Shown: positions 16,620 to 27,494, counted from the first letter of the stretch. The stretch is DNA of 64,000 nt from DASRDU01 sp046331565 (GCA_046331565.1 JAXLQP010000001.1:1116001-1180000); one strand, 5' to 3'. Numbers and translations: made by a program. Notes: generated from the sequence alone by a model not told the origin.

Positions 16620-18149
16620 ATGTCTGATTCATCCTCCCCTGCTGACAAACCTGTCCATCAACATCCGGGCCTTTATCGCAATCTCATCAGTCTGATGGGA
16701 GCAGTTATCGCTGTGTTTGCGCTGGTCTGCATTCTTTTTCTGTTTCTGGCTGAACTGACCGGCAAACACGGCAATCCGTATCTTGGCATTCTCACCTTTA
16801 TTATTTTCCCGGCGGTGCTGATTTTCGGGCTGCTGCTGATTCCGGCAGGCATGCTCATTGAACGGCGTCGGCGCAGACGCCATTTGCCAGACGTGATTCC
16901 GGCCTGGCCCCGCATGGATCTCAATGATCCGCGCCAGCGCCGCTCAATTGCCTTTGTCATGATGGCCACGCTGGCCCTGCTCTTTATGAGTACGGTGGGC
17001 AGCTATCGGGCTTATGAATACACTGAAACCACGACTTTCTGCGGTCAGTTGTGCCACACGGTCATGGAACCTGAGTTTGTGGCTTATAAAAACTCGCCGC
17101 ATTCCCGCGTCGCCTGTGTTGATTGTCACGTCGGGCCAGGCGCAACCTGGTATGTCCGCTCGAAACTTTCAGGCGCTTATCAGGTTTACGCCACGATCTT
17201 CAAAAAATATCCGAAACCCATCACCACCCCGATCAGCAACCTGCGCCCGTCGCAGGAAACCTGTGAGCAGTGTCACTGGCCCGAAAAGTTTTTCGGCGCA
17301 CAACTGAAGGTCTTCAATCATTTCGGTGACGACGAAAGCAACACTCCGCGACAGATCAGAATGCTGATCAATACCGGCGGCGGCAGCGAAAAGTCGGGCT
17401 TCGTGGCCGGGATTCACTGGCACATGAACATTGCCAATGAAATCAACTATGTCTCAACCGATGCTCAGCGCCAGATTATTCCCTGGGTGCAACTGAAGGA
17501 GCCATCCGGCAAAATCACCGAATTTTTTGCGAAGGATACGCCGCTCAAACCTGAAGAACTCTCCGGCCTTTCCAAACGGCGGATGGAATGCGTGGATTGT
17601 CATAACCGGCCCACGCATATCTATGTTCCGCCTGATCGTTCAGTTGACACTTCACTGATTGCCGGCAGGCTTGACCGCGCGCTGCCTTTCATCAAGCAGC
17701 AGGCCGTGCTGACGCTGACCAAAACCTATCAGACAAAGGACGAGGCGCTCAAAACGATTGCGGCTGATCTGGAAAGTTTTTACCGCACCAATTACGGTGA
17801 TCGCTATCAGAGTCTCGAAGGTTCGATCAAAGGAGCCATTTCCGAAGTTCAGCGCATCTTTGCCACGACCATTTTTCCCGAAATGAAAGTGGACTGGCGC
17901 ACCCATCCCGACAACATCAATCATTACTATTTCTCGGCCTGCTTCCGCTGCCACGACGGCCAGCACGTCAGCCGTGAAGGCCGCGTCATCAGAAACGAAT
18001 GCAACATCTGTCACACCATCCTCGAACAGACCGAAGGCACCACGCCGATTATGCCTGTTCAGGGCAAACAGTTTGAGCATTCAGTTGATCTGAGTGATTT
18101 CGGCGGGAAATGCACGGAATGTCACAACAAAGTTGAGGAGAAGAACTGA
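16620..18149 (+). CDS. 7-heme NapC/NirT-type inner-membrane cytochrome, ImcH-like architecture
   Basis: The ATG at 16620 follows AAAGGAGAACTTT and gives 509 residues; the longer frame has no ribosome site. Three membrane helices occupy about residues 20-125. A NapC/NirT-like domain follows, with seven haem-attachment motifs: one CX3CH (CGQLCH) and six CxxCH (CVDCH twice, CEQCH, CFRCH, CNICH, CTECH). Geobacter ImcH has a similar plan of three helices and seven haems. It would oxidise quinol and feed periplasmic carriers. It is the last gene of the cluster and is followed by a strong palindrome. Confidence 0.85.
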   Translation: MSDSSSPADKPVHQHPGLYRNLISLMGAVIAVFALVCILFLFLAELTGKHGNPYLGILTFIIFPAVLIFGLLLIPAGMLIERRRRRRHLPDVIPAWPRMDLNDPRQRRSIAFVMMATLALLFMSTVGSYRAYEYTETTTFCGQLCHTVMEPEFVAYKNSPHSRVACVDCHVGPGATWYVRSKLSGAYQVYATIFKKYPKPITTPISNLRPSQETCEQCHWPEKFFGAQLKVFNHFGDDESNTPRQIRMLINTGGGSEKSGFVAGIHWHMNIANEINYVSTDAQRQIIPWVQLKEPSGKITEFFAKDTPLKPEELSGLSKRRMECVDCHNRPTHIYVPPDRSVDTSLIAGRLDRALPFIKQQAVLTLTKTYQTKDEALKTIAADLESFYRTNYGDRYQSLEGSIKGAISEVQRIFATTIFPEMKVDWRTHPDNINHYYFSACFRCHDGQHVSREGRVIRNECNICHTILEQTEGTTPIMPVQGKQFEHSVDLSDFGGKCTECHNKVEEKN

Positions 18150-18177
18150 AGCTTTCCGAAAAACATCGTCCGGCAGA

Positions 18178-18243
18178 ACCCGGATGAAACAGAGCGCCCG
18201 GCTCAGCAGAGATGCTGAGCCGGGCGCTCTGTTTCATCCGGGT
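18178..18243. terminator. perfect 31-bp inverted repeat ending the cytochrome cluster
   Basis: ACCCGGATGAAACAGAGCGC begins a 31-base arm that is exactly repeated as its complement after a GAGA loop. It lies between the convergent 7-heme and Crp/Fnr genes and probably terminates transcription, although only a weak T-rich tract (CTTTTGT) follows. Confidence 0.7.
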
Positions 18244-18260
18244 CTGCTTTTGTCGGGTCG

Positions 18261-18347
18261 GAATAAAATGCGGATGACACGGTAACGAGGAATCAGGACT
18301 GATCCAATCAGCCTGAAATCCGTCGCCTCCGTGTCATCCGCATTCCG
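18261..18347. repeat. second inverted repeat between convergent genes (ATGCGGATGACACGG)
   Basis: AATGCGGATGACACGG near 18267 is matched by CCGTGTCATCCGCATT ending at about 18345, with an inner loop of about 45 bases. It adjoins the 31-bp palindrome and ends just before the stop of the Crp/Fnr gene. Confidence 0.65.
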
Positions 18348-18360
18348 TTGAGCAGTAAAG

Positions 18361-19092
18361 CTACGGGTTGACGAGATTTTCGAGCGCCGCCTTGTCGCAG
18401 ATGAACAGGCTTGATCCCTTGAACTGAATGATATGCCTGTGTCTGAGTTCACCGAGCAGGCGGGTGACGGTTTCGCGTGAAGCGCCGATCATCTGGGCGA
18501 TTTCGCCGTGCGTGAGCAGCATGCGCAGATGAATCCCCTGCTCCGTGATGCGCCCGTTGCGTTCGCACCAGCCGAGCAGCAGCCGCGCCAGCTTTTCACA
18601 AACCGAATCAGACAGCGCCAGCGAACGCACCTGATCGTAAACCGCAAAATAATCGCGGCTGAGGTGTTGCGCCACACGCAGCCCGGCCTCGCCGTGCTGA
18701 CGCACAAAGCGCAGAAAATCCTCGCGCCGGATGTAATTGACCTGACCGGCCTCAAGCATTTCCACTGAACCCTCGTAAGGTGCGCTTGTAATGGTCGCGC
18801 TCAGACCGAGCGCCTCACCCGGCTCGGCAATTCTCATTAACGCCTTGCCGTTGCTTGAGCTGATCGTCAGTTTGGCGCGTCCGCTGCATAAAATGAAAAC
18901 CCCGCGCGGAGCCTGCCCTTCGATGAACAGCAGCGTTCCCTGCGGGAAGAAACTGGGTCTGACAATCTCGTCAAAGGCTTCCAGCACGTCATCGGGCAGG
19001 TCACAAAAGAAACGCCCGTAACGCAGATGGCATTCCGCACAACCTGAATAGGTCCCGGGGGTGCGGGTCAGGGTGTAGATTTCTGCAACCAA
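18361..19092 (-). CDS. Crp/Fnr family transcriptional regulator
   Basis: The TTG start at 19092 is set by AAGGAGG seven bases upstream and gives 243 residues. An N-terminal cysteine group (C18, C21, C30) precedes a cyclic-nucleotide-binding-type beta-roll (about residues 35-150), a dimer helix, and a C-terminal winged helix. The recognition helix reads SRETVTRLL; its RETVxR matches E. coli CRP, which reads TGTGA, rather than FNR. Two such sites lie before the cytochrome cluster. The cysteines could hold a metal or iron-sulfur cluster; the ligand is not known. Regulation of the convergent cytochrome genes is inferred. Confidence 0.88.
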   Translation of the reverse strand: MVAEIYTLTRTPGTYSGCAECHLRYGRFFCDLPDDVLEAFDEIVRPSFFPQGTLLFIEGQAPRGVFILCSGRAKLTISSSNGKALMRIAEPGEALGLSATITSAPYEGSVEMLEAGQVNYIRREDFLRFVRQHGEAGLRVAQHLSRDYFAVYDQVRSLALSDSVCEKLARLLLGWCERNGRITEQGIHLRMLLTHGEIAQMIGASRETVTRLLGELRHRHIIQFKGSSLFICDKAALENLVNP

Positions 19093-19347
19093 AGCTGTTC
19101 CTCCTTAATTTTCTCACCATAACCACTAACACCTCCGCTCTGGTGCAACAGCCGTGCCGCCCCGAATATGACGCCAATCCCAGTTTTCCAGTGAACAGGT
19201 CAGGTGAAATTTCCGCAATCCTGTGGAATATGCCTTTGTTATGCCGCGTAACCCTGCCCTGAGTTACTGAGTGAGGATAATTCCCCACCGCCAGACCGTG
19301 ACCGCTGCGACCAGAGACCGTTTGACTCTGATCTGACCAGTCACCGC

Positions 19348-21780
19348 TCATTCATACCGGAGCGCCACCATCGGATCAACCCGCATCGCCCGCCGCGCGG
19401 GAATCCAGCAGGCCAGTAAAGCAACCACCGCCAGCAGCAGCGCAAGGCTGATAAAGATCATCCAGTCAGCCGCCGAGACACCCGCGCCAAAGAGCAGGCT
19501 GCCCATCAGCCGCATCAGCCCCCACGACGCCACCAGCCCGATTCCCAGACCGACTGATGTCAGACGCAGTCCCTGACCGATGACCAGTTTCAGCACATCG
19601 CGGCGCCCGGCTCCAAGCGCCATTCTGATGCCGATTTCGTGCGTGCGCTGGCTGACGGCATAAGCCATCACGCCGTATATCCCCGTCGCCGCCAGAATCA
19701 GGGCAAAGATGCCGAACACGCTCATCATCACTCCCGAAGCGCGGTAATGCAGAATCGAGCGGTCACGCACCTGCACCATGCTTCTGACATCAAAGACCGG
19801 CTGATCGTGGTCAATCACCTGCACTGCGGCCCGCACCGGCCCGGCCATCGAAAGCGGATCAGTCGTGGTGCGGGCGACCAGCGACATCGTTGACCAGGGA
19901 TCCTGCGCCAGCGGCAGGTAATAATCGGGCGTGACCGGCAGGTTCATTTCATGCCTGACATCGCTCACGACGCCGACCACCTCCATCCAGGGATTGTCAG
20001 CCGGAGGGCCGGTAAACCTGAGGCGTTTGCCGATGGCGTCGCCTTTCGGCCAGAACTTTGCGGCCAGCGTTTCATTCACGATGATGACTCGCGGCGACTC
20101 CGCCGTGTCGGCGCGCGCAAAGCCCCGGCCTTTGATCAAAGTAATGCCCATCGTGCTGAAATAATCGGGCGAACAGACGCGATAACGCCCGACCCATTCC
20201 TGGCCCGGAGGCGGTTCCGGCAATCCTTCAACCAGAAAGCTGCTTGATGAATTGCTGCCACCAAGCGGCAGGTAATTGACAAGCGCGGCTGATTCGATGC
20301 CGGGCACGCTCTGCACCCGTTCGATCAGTTCTTCATAAAAATTGCGCCGCTGCGTGCGGTCGCGGTATTTCGTCGCCGGAAGCGTCATCGTCATCGTCAG
20401 CACGTTGTCGGGCCTGAAACCGGGACTTGAGCGCAGAATCGTCATGAAGTTTTTCATCAGCAGCCCTGCGCCGATCAGCAGCACCAGCGCCAGCGAGATT
20501 TCAGCCATCACCAGCATTCCGCGCAATCCCTGACGCCCCGGCCCCGACGTTGATTTGCCGCCGCCTTCCTTCAGCGTGTCATTCAGATCAGGACTCGACG
20601 CCTGCCACGCCGGAGCCAGCCCGAAAATGATTCCGGTCAGAATCGAAATCGCCAGCGTGAAAATCAGCACCCGCTGATTGATGCCAAGCTGATTGAAGCC
20701 CGGCATCATCATTTGCGCGTCATCAGGCAGCAGCGTTCTGAACGCGGCCAGCCCCCACATGGCCATCAACACTCCGGCCACGCCGCCGGTGACACCAAGC
20801 ATCACGCTTTCAGTCAGCAACTGGCGAATGATGCGCCACCGCCCCGCGCCGAGCGCCAGCCGCACGGCAATCTCTCTGGTGCGACCCGCCGCCCGCGCCA
20901 GCAATAAATTCGCCACATTCGCGCACGCAATCAGCAGCACAAATCCAACCGCGCCCATCATCACCCACGAAGCCGCTTTGTATTCACGCACGGTGTCTTC
21001 GAGAATCGGATAAACGCCGACTCCGCGCCCGGTGTTGGTGTCCGGGTACTGCTGTTCAAGCCTTCCGGCAATGGCGTCAAGATCCTGCTGCGCCTGAACG
21101 ACCGTCACGCCCGGCTTCAGTCGGCCAACCACCAGATTGCCGTGACTGCCCCGGTTAACGACCACTTCCGGCGTCAGCGCCAGCGGCGCGAGCAGTTCAG
21201 CGCCACGCGGAAAGACCACATCCTTCGGCATTACGCCAATCACCGTGCGCGTCACACCATTGATGGTCACAGTCTGGCCGACAATTTTCGGGTCGCTGCC
21301 GAACCGGCGCTGCCACAACCCGTGCGTCAGAACTACGACGGCATCGCGGCCCGGCTGATCTTCTTCCGGCCTGAAGCCGCGACCGATGACCGGACTGATG
21401 CCGACCGTTTCCAGAAAACCGGCTGAGACTCTGAATCCGCGCACTCTTTCGGGCGGTTCGATGCCGGTCAGATTCGCGCTCCACCACGTATAAATGGCGA
21501 GGTTTTCAAACGAACTGTTCTGAGCGCGCCAGTCCAGATAATTCGCCATCGCCGCTTCGTTGCGATCAACGCCCTGACCCGGCATCTTTTCCCACAGCAC
21601 GACAAGGCGTTCGAGATTATCAAGCGGCAGCGGTTTGAGCAGGATCGCATTGATAATGCTGAAAACCGCGCTGTTGGTTCCGATGCCGAGGCCGAGCGCA
21701 ATAATTGCAACCAGAGTCATGCCGGGCCGGGCAATCAGCATCCTGAAACCGAATCTGATGTCGTGCAGCAGAGTTCCCAT
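19348..21780 (-). CDS. ADOP-type ABC transporter permease (MacB/FtsX-like)
   Basis: The 810-residue protein shows two MacB-like periplasmic domain plus FtsX permease units in tandem. A membrane helix lies near residues 20-42, then a large extracytoplasmic domain. Three helices follow near 270-390 with EIAVRLALGAGRWRIIRQLL, and the second unit ends with HEIGIRMALGAGRRDVLKLV and RAMRVDPMVALRYE. This duplicated plan is the acidobacterial duplicated orphan permease family, which is usually found without its own ATPase, as here. The substrate is unknown. AGGAGGTCGAAG precedes the ATG. Confidence 0.88.
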   Translation of the reverse strand: MGTLLHDIRFGFRMLIARPGMTLVAIIALGLGIGTNSAVFSIINAILLKPLPLDNLERLVVLWEKMPGQGVDRNEAAMANYLDWRAQNSSFENLAIYTWWSANLTGIEPPERVRGFRVSAGFLETVGISPVIGRGFRPEEDQPGRDAVVVLTHGLWQRRFGSDPKIVGQTVTINGVTRTVIGVMPKDVVFPRGAELLAPLALTPEVVVNRGSHGNLVVGRLKPGVTVVQAQQDLDAIAGRLEQQYPDTNTGRGVGVYPILEDTVREYKAASWVMMGAVGFVLLIACANVANLLLARAAGRTREIAVRLALGAGRWRIIRQLLTESVMLGVTGGVAGVLMAMWGLAAFRTLLPDDAQMMMPGFNQLGINQRVLIFTLAISILTGIIFGLAPAWQASSPDLNDTLKEGGGKSTSGPGRQGLRGMLVMAEISLALVLLIGAGLLMKNFMTILRSSPGFRPDNVLTMTMTLPATKYRDRTQRRNFYEELIERVQSVPGIESAALVNYLPLGGSNSSSSFLVEGLPEPPPGQEWVGRYRVCSPDYFSTMGITLIKGRGFARADTAESPRVIIVNETLAAKFWPKGDAIGKRLRFTGPPADNPWMEVVGVVSDVRHEMNLPVTPDYYLPLAQDPWSTMSLVARTTTDPLSMAGPVRAAVQVIDHDQPVFDVRSMVQVRDRSILHYRASGVMMSVFGIFALILAATGIYGVMAYAVSQRTHEIGIRMALGAGRRDVLKLVIGQGLRLTSVGLGIGLVASWGLMRLMGSLLFGAGVSAADWMIFISLALLLAVVALLACWIPARRAMRVDPMVALRYE

Positions 21781-21963
21781 CTTCGACCTCCTGATTTTTG
21801 TGGATTGAAGTGCAGTTAACCAACCGCCGTGCCAGACCCATCAATACCGCTAAAGCCTGCAATCCAACCATTCAGCCCGCAACCACCCGCACAAGGCTGT
21901 CCGCTTTCGGAACCCTGATTTCCCGAAAACGGAATTTCAACTTACGTTGATAAGGTTCTGACT

Positions 21964-22034
21964 CAACCGCAAAGACACAAAGCGACAAAGACAGATTCAA
22001 TCAACCTTTGTGTTCTTTGTCTCTTTGCGGTTGA
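21964..22034. repeat. hairpin with 8-nt periodic arms (CAAAGACA type)
   Basis: CAACCGCAAAGACACAAAGC begins an arm of three 8-nt CAAAGnnA words, matched by CTTTGTGTTCTTTGTCTCTTTGCGGTTG-type sequence ending at 22034. It sits between the ends of the oxidoreductase gene and the start of the ADOP gene. Confidence 0.7.
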
Positions 22035-22047
22035 AATGCTTTCCCGG

Positions 22048-24399
<2,352 letters not shown>

Positions 24400-24419
24400 G
24401 ACCTTCTCTCAACAGCACC

Positions 24420-24531
24420 AGGAGAGATGACGGAACAGACGGAAATAACGGAACAGACGAAACAATAACCGAACCAGGCTGGCTGTTCCGTTTCTTCCGT
24501 TATTTCCGCCTGTTCCGTTATCTCTCTTCCT
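24420..24531. repeat. long hairpin with 9-nt periodic arms (ACGGAACAG type), copy B
   Basis: GGAGAGATGACGGAACAGAC followed by GGAAATAACGGAACAGAC is matched by TTCTTCCGTTATTTCCGCCT and TGTTCCGTTATCTCTCTTCC. The right arm overlaps the last codons and stop of fdhD (24518), so the element forms the junction between fdhD and the oxidoreductase gene. Confidence 0.75.
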
Positions 24532-25384
24532 GTCCGGTCAGTTCAACGCGCCAGTCGTGCGTGTAGACATTGAATCTGTTTTCGCGCACAAAGCCGAGCA
24601 GGGTCATTCTGAATTCGCGGGCCAGTTGCACCGCCAGGCTTGAGGGCGCACCGACTGCCGCCAGAATCGGAAGGCCGCCCATCAGCGCCTTCTGCACCAG
24701 TTCAAAACTGGCGCGCCCGCTGACAAGCAGGATGTAATTATTGAGCGGCACGCGGCGCTCAAGCAGTTCAGCGCCGATCAGTTTGTCGAGCGCATTGTGC
24801 CGCCCGACATCTTCGCGCAGGGCCAGCAATCGCCCTTCCGCATCAAACAATGCCGAAGCATGCAACCCGCCAGTGCAGTCAAAAACGGCCTGAGCCGCGC
24901 GCAGCTTTGACGGAAGCTCATGAATCACCTGTGCCGCAACAATCGGCCCCTCAGGCAGCACCGGACAGGCAGCGGTCTGCAAGGCCTCAATCGAAGTCTT
25001 GCCGCAGACGCCGCAACTTGATGACGTATAAAAATGGCGTTCGAGGCGTTTGAAATCAACCTTCGCTCCGGTCTTCAGATCAATGCGCACGACGTTGTGC
25101 AGTTGCGCTTCGCCGACCGGCTTGCCGCAATGCCTGATCTGTTCAATCTGATCGGCGCTGGTGATGATGCCTTCGGTAAAGAGAAATCCGGTGGCGAGTT
25201 CAAAATCACTGCCGGGCGTGCGCATCGTGATCGAAATGCTTTTGTGCGCGAAATTGTCTTCGGTCGCAAAGCCCAGCCTGATTTCCAGCGGCTCCTCAAC
25301 CGCCAGCAGGTCGCGACGCACTGTCGTCTGAGCATCGCCGCTCAGGCTTTGCACCGGCAGTTCGATCATTCGCGGGTCAGACAT
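24518..25384 (-). CDS. fdhD: formate dehydrogenase accessory sulfurtransferase FdhD
   Basis: The protein has 288 residues from the ATG at 25384, which is preceded by AAAGGTGA; an in-frame GTG nine bases earlier is within that site. The catalytic CGVCGK motif is near residue 130, and the C-terminal VSGRASFELVQKA and GAPSSLAVQLA segments match FdhD. FdhD transfers sulfur to the molybdenum cofactor of formate dehydrogenases. The oxidoreductase just downstream is the likely client. Confidence 0.9.
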   Translation of the reverse strand: MSDPRMIELPVQSLSGDAQTTVRRDLLAVEEPLEIRLGFATEDNFAHKSISITMRTPGSDFELATGFLFTEGIITSADQIEQIRHCGKPVGEAQLHNVVRIDLKTGAKVDFKRLERHFYTSSSCGVCGKTSIEALQTAACPVLPEGPIVAAQVIHELPSKLRAAQAVFDCTGGLHASALFDAEGRLLALREDVGRHNALDKLIGAELLERRVPLNNYILLVSGRASFELVQKALMGGLPILAAVGAPSSLAVQLAREFRMTLLGFVRENRFNVYTHDWRVELTGQEER

Positions 25385-25411
25385 AACTTTCACCTTTCAG
25401 GGAAACAGGAT

Positions 25412-25561
25412 TTCCACGAAGCCACACGAAGAAGCACGAAGAAACTTCAGACAGGATGAACAGAATTTTCAGGATGATGAAGCTGAAATGACGACCTTCA
25501 TCCTGATCATCCTGTAAATCCTGTCAAAGTATCTTTGTGCTGCTTCGCGTCACTTCGTGGA
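25412..25561. repeat. compound hairpin with 9- to 10-nt periodic arms (CACGAAG and CAGGATG types)
   Basis: The outer arms are CCACGAAGCCACACGAAGAA and TGCTTCGCGTCACTTCGTGG. Inside them a second pair is present, ACAGGATGAACAGAATTTTC with CATCCTGTAAATCCTGTC. It occupies half of the 332-base divergent gap between fdhD and the histidine phosphatase gene. A similar outer element is at 63551-63698. Confidence 0.75.
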
Positions 25562-25716
25562 TAATTTTTTTCGCGCTCCAATAGCATACGGAACCCGGCG
25601 AAATAACGAAACGGCAGGTTGAAAATCAGGCGGCTCACTCGCAATCTGAAAAAAACTGTGCAAAGCTGCCAGCCACTGAGCACCTTCAATCTCAACCCGG
25701 AGGAACACCGCACAGC

Positions 25717-26436
25717 ATGAGCGAACTGGTACTTGTCAGGCACGGGCAGGCTTCATTTTTCAGCGATGATTACGATCAGCTTTCGCAGACCGGCGAATTG
25801 CAGTCGCAGGAACTGGGCCGGTTCTGGCTCGCGCGCGGCATCAGGTTTGATGAGGTTTACAGCGGCCCGCTGCGGCGTCAGGTGCGCACGGCTGAAGTCG
25901 TCGGTGAAGCTTATCGTCAGGCCGGTCAGTCGTGGCCCGAACTGGGAATCATTGATGAACTGGCCGAATATGACGGCGACGGCATTGTGCGGGCGCTGCT
26001 GCCGGTTCTGGCCGAACGCGATCCGCGCGTGCAGCGACTGGCGGATGAGTATGAAAAGGCTGAAGGCCAGCGCGAAAAGTACAAAACCTTTCACCGGATG
26101 CTTTCTGCCACAGCCGAAGCCTGGCTGCGCGGCGAAGTCCTTTCACCCGACGTGGAACCCTGGCGCAGCTTTCACGACCGCGTGCAGCGCGGGTTGCAGC
26201 AAATCACCGAAGGCAAATCGGGTGGCCGTCGCATCGCAGTCTTCACTTCAGGCGGCCCGATTTCAATTGCGGTGCAAACGGCAATGAAAGCACCCGAACC
26301 GCTCGCGCTGGAACTCAACTGGCGCATCCGCAACTGCTCAGTTACTGAAATCGTTTTCAGCAACGGCAAATTCACGCTCGATCATTTCAACGGCATCCCG
26401 CATCTCGGCGATCCGAAACTGTGGACTTACAGATAA
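25717..26436 (+). CDS. histidine phosphatase family protein
   Basis: The 239-residue protein begins SELVLVRHGQASFF, with the catalytic RHG motif at residues 8-10. The second conserved region contains YSGPLRRQVRTAEV. The later catalytic His of most members would lie near TSGGPISIAV, where no His is evident (SGG in place of the usual SHG/THG), so activity as a phosphatase is uncertain. The ATG is preceded by CCGGAGGAACACCGC. Its substrate is unknown. It converges with the SDR gene. Confidence 0.8.
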   Translation: MSELVLVRHGQASFFSDDYDQLSQTGELQSQELGRFWLARGIRFDEVYSGPLRRQVRTAEVVGEAYRQAGQSWPELGIIDELAEYDGDGIVRALLPVLAERDPRVQRLADEYEKAEGQREKYKTFHRMLSATAEAWLRGEVLSPDVEPWRSFHDRVQRGLQQITEGKSGGRRIAVFTSGGPISIAVQTAMKAPEPLALELNWRIRNCSVTEIVFSNGKFTLDHFNGIPHLGDPKLWTYR

Positions 26437-26455
26437 ATTTGCAGCAGAAGCGAAA

Positions 26456-26541
26456 CACTGCTGATTCCTGAATCCTGAGAACTGATTCCTGTTTCTTTGA
26501 GTAAAACAGGAATCAGTTCTCAGGATTCAGGAATCAGCAGC
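26456..26541. repeat. hairpin with 7-nt periodic arms (GATTCCT type)
   Basis: CTGCTGATTCCTGAATCCTG and AGAACTGATTCCTGTTT form the left arm; the complement (AAACAGGAATCAGTTCTCAG and so on) ends at 26541. The arm has four 7-nt words in a row (GATTCCT, GAATCCT, GAGAACT, GATTCCT). It lies between convergent genes. Confidence 0.75.
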
Positions 26542-26578
26542 GTGATGGTCAGAATCTGTCTCAACTTAAAAACACTGC

Positions 26579-27364
26579 TTACATTGCTCTTTCCCTGACC
26601 TGCGCCTGCAAACGCCGCATTCCGCGCAGCCAGCGTTCGTAATCGTTCGCCTTGCGCTTGAAATATTCAGCGACTTCAGGGTGCGGCAGAATCAGAAAGC
26701 TTTCTTCAGCGAGACCTTTCACCACCACATCAGCAACGGTTTCGGGTTCAAGCGCGCCTTCGATCAGAAAGCCTGCCTCCTTTGTCTGCGCGGCTTTCAT
26801 CAGCATATCGGTCTTCACGCCCTGCGGACAGAGACACGAAACTCTGATGCCCGCTTCGTAATGCGTAACCGCCAGCCATTCGGCAAAGGCAAGCGCCGCG
26901 TGCTTCGTCACCGAATAGGTCGCGTTGCCGATCTGCGTGAGCAATCCTGCGGCTGACACGGTATTGAGCAGGTAGCCGCTGCCGCGCGCTAGCATCTGCG
27001 GCAGCACGGCGCGGGCAGCAAAGACGTGCGCCATCACGTTGACTTCCCAGATCTGCTGCCAGATTTCGTTCTGCACTTCAGCGCCACCCTGCGCGCCGCC
27101 AATTCCCGCATTCGAGCAGAACAGATCAATCGCGCCGTAAGCGTCATTCGCCTGCTTCACCAGATGAACAATGTCAGCCTCACTGCCGACATTTGCCTGC
27201 ACTGCCAGCCCGCCGATTTCGCCAGCGACCTGCGCCGCGCCTTCGCCATCAAGGTCAGCGACGACGATGCCCTTTGGTTTTTCAGCGGCAAACCGCCTGC
27301 ACAAAGCGCGACCAATGCCGTGCGCGCCGCCGGTTACGACAATGACTTTGTCTCTGAGTTCCAT
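26579..27364 (-). CDS. short-chain dehydrogenase/reductase (SDR)
   Basis: The 261-residue protein has the classical SDR marks: nucleotide-binding TGGAHGIG near residue 11, SNAG near 84, a catalytic Ser in NTVSAAG and YSVTKHA with the catalytic Tyr and Lys. It would oxidise or reduce an alcohol/ketone with NAD(P). The ATG is preceded by AGGGAATCAA. It follows the acyl-CoA dehydrogenase gene on the same strand across a hairpin, which suggests a shared lipid or aromatic-acid pathway. Confidence 0.87.
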   Translation of the reverse strand: MELRDKVIVVTGGAHGIGRALCRRFAAEKPKGIVVADLDGEGAAQVAGEIGGLAVQANVGSEADIVHLVKQANDAYGAIDLFCSNAGIGGAQGGAEVQNEIWQQIWEVNVMAHVFAARAVLPQMLARGSGYLLNTVSAAGLLTQIGNATYSVTKHAALAFAEWLAVTHYEAGIRVSCLCPQGVKTDMLMKAAQTKEAGFLIEGALEPETVADVVVKGLAEESFLILPHPEVAEYFKRKANDYERWLRGMRRLQAQVRERAM

Positions 27365-27388
27365 TTGATTCCCTGTTGTTTGAAAACA

Positions 27389-27477
27389 GGAAGAGAGATG
27401 ACGGAACAGGTCAGATTTTGTCTGGTTCTTCTTCCGTCTGTTCCGTTCTTTCCGTGTGTTCCGTCATCTCTCTTCCC
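27389..27477. repeat. long hairpin with 9-nt periodic arms (ACGGAACAG type), copy C
   Basis: GAAGAGAGATGACGGAACAG and its complement (TTCCGTCATCTCTCTTCC) close the stem, with TTCCGTCTGTTCCGTTCTTT inside. It lies between the acyl-CoA dehydrogenase stop and the SDR start on the same strand. Confidence 0.7.
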
Positions 27478-27494
27478 GTGATTGAACCTGAAGC

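Noticed and set aside
19029..19043. CAECH haem-attachment motif in the Crp/Fnr regulator
   Set aside because: The protein has no export signal and is a cytoplasmic DNA-binding protein, so a covalently attached c-type haem is not expected.
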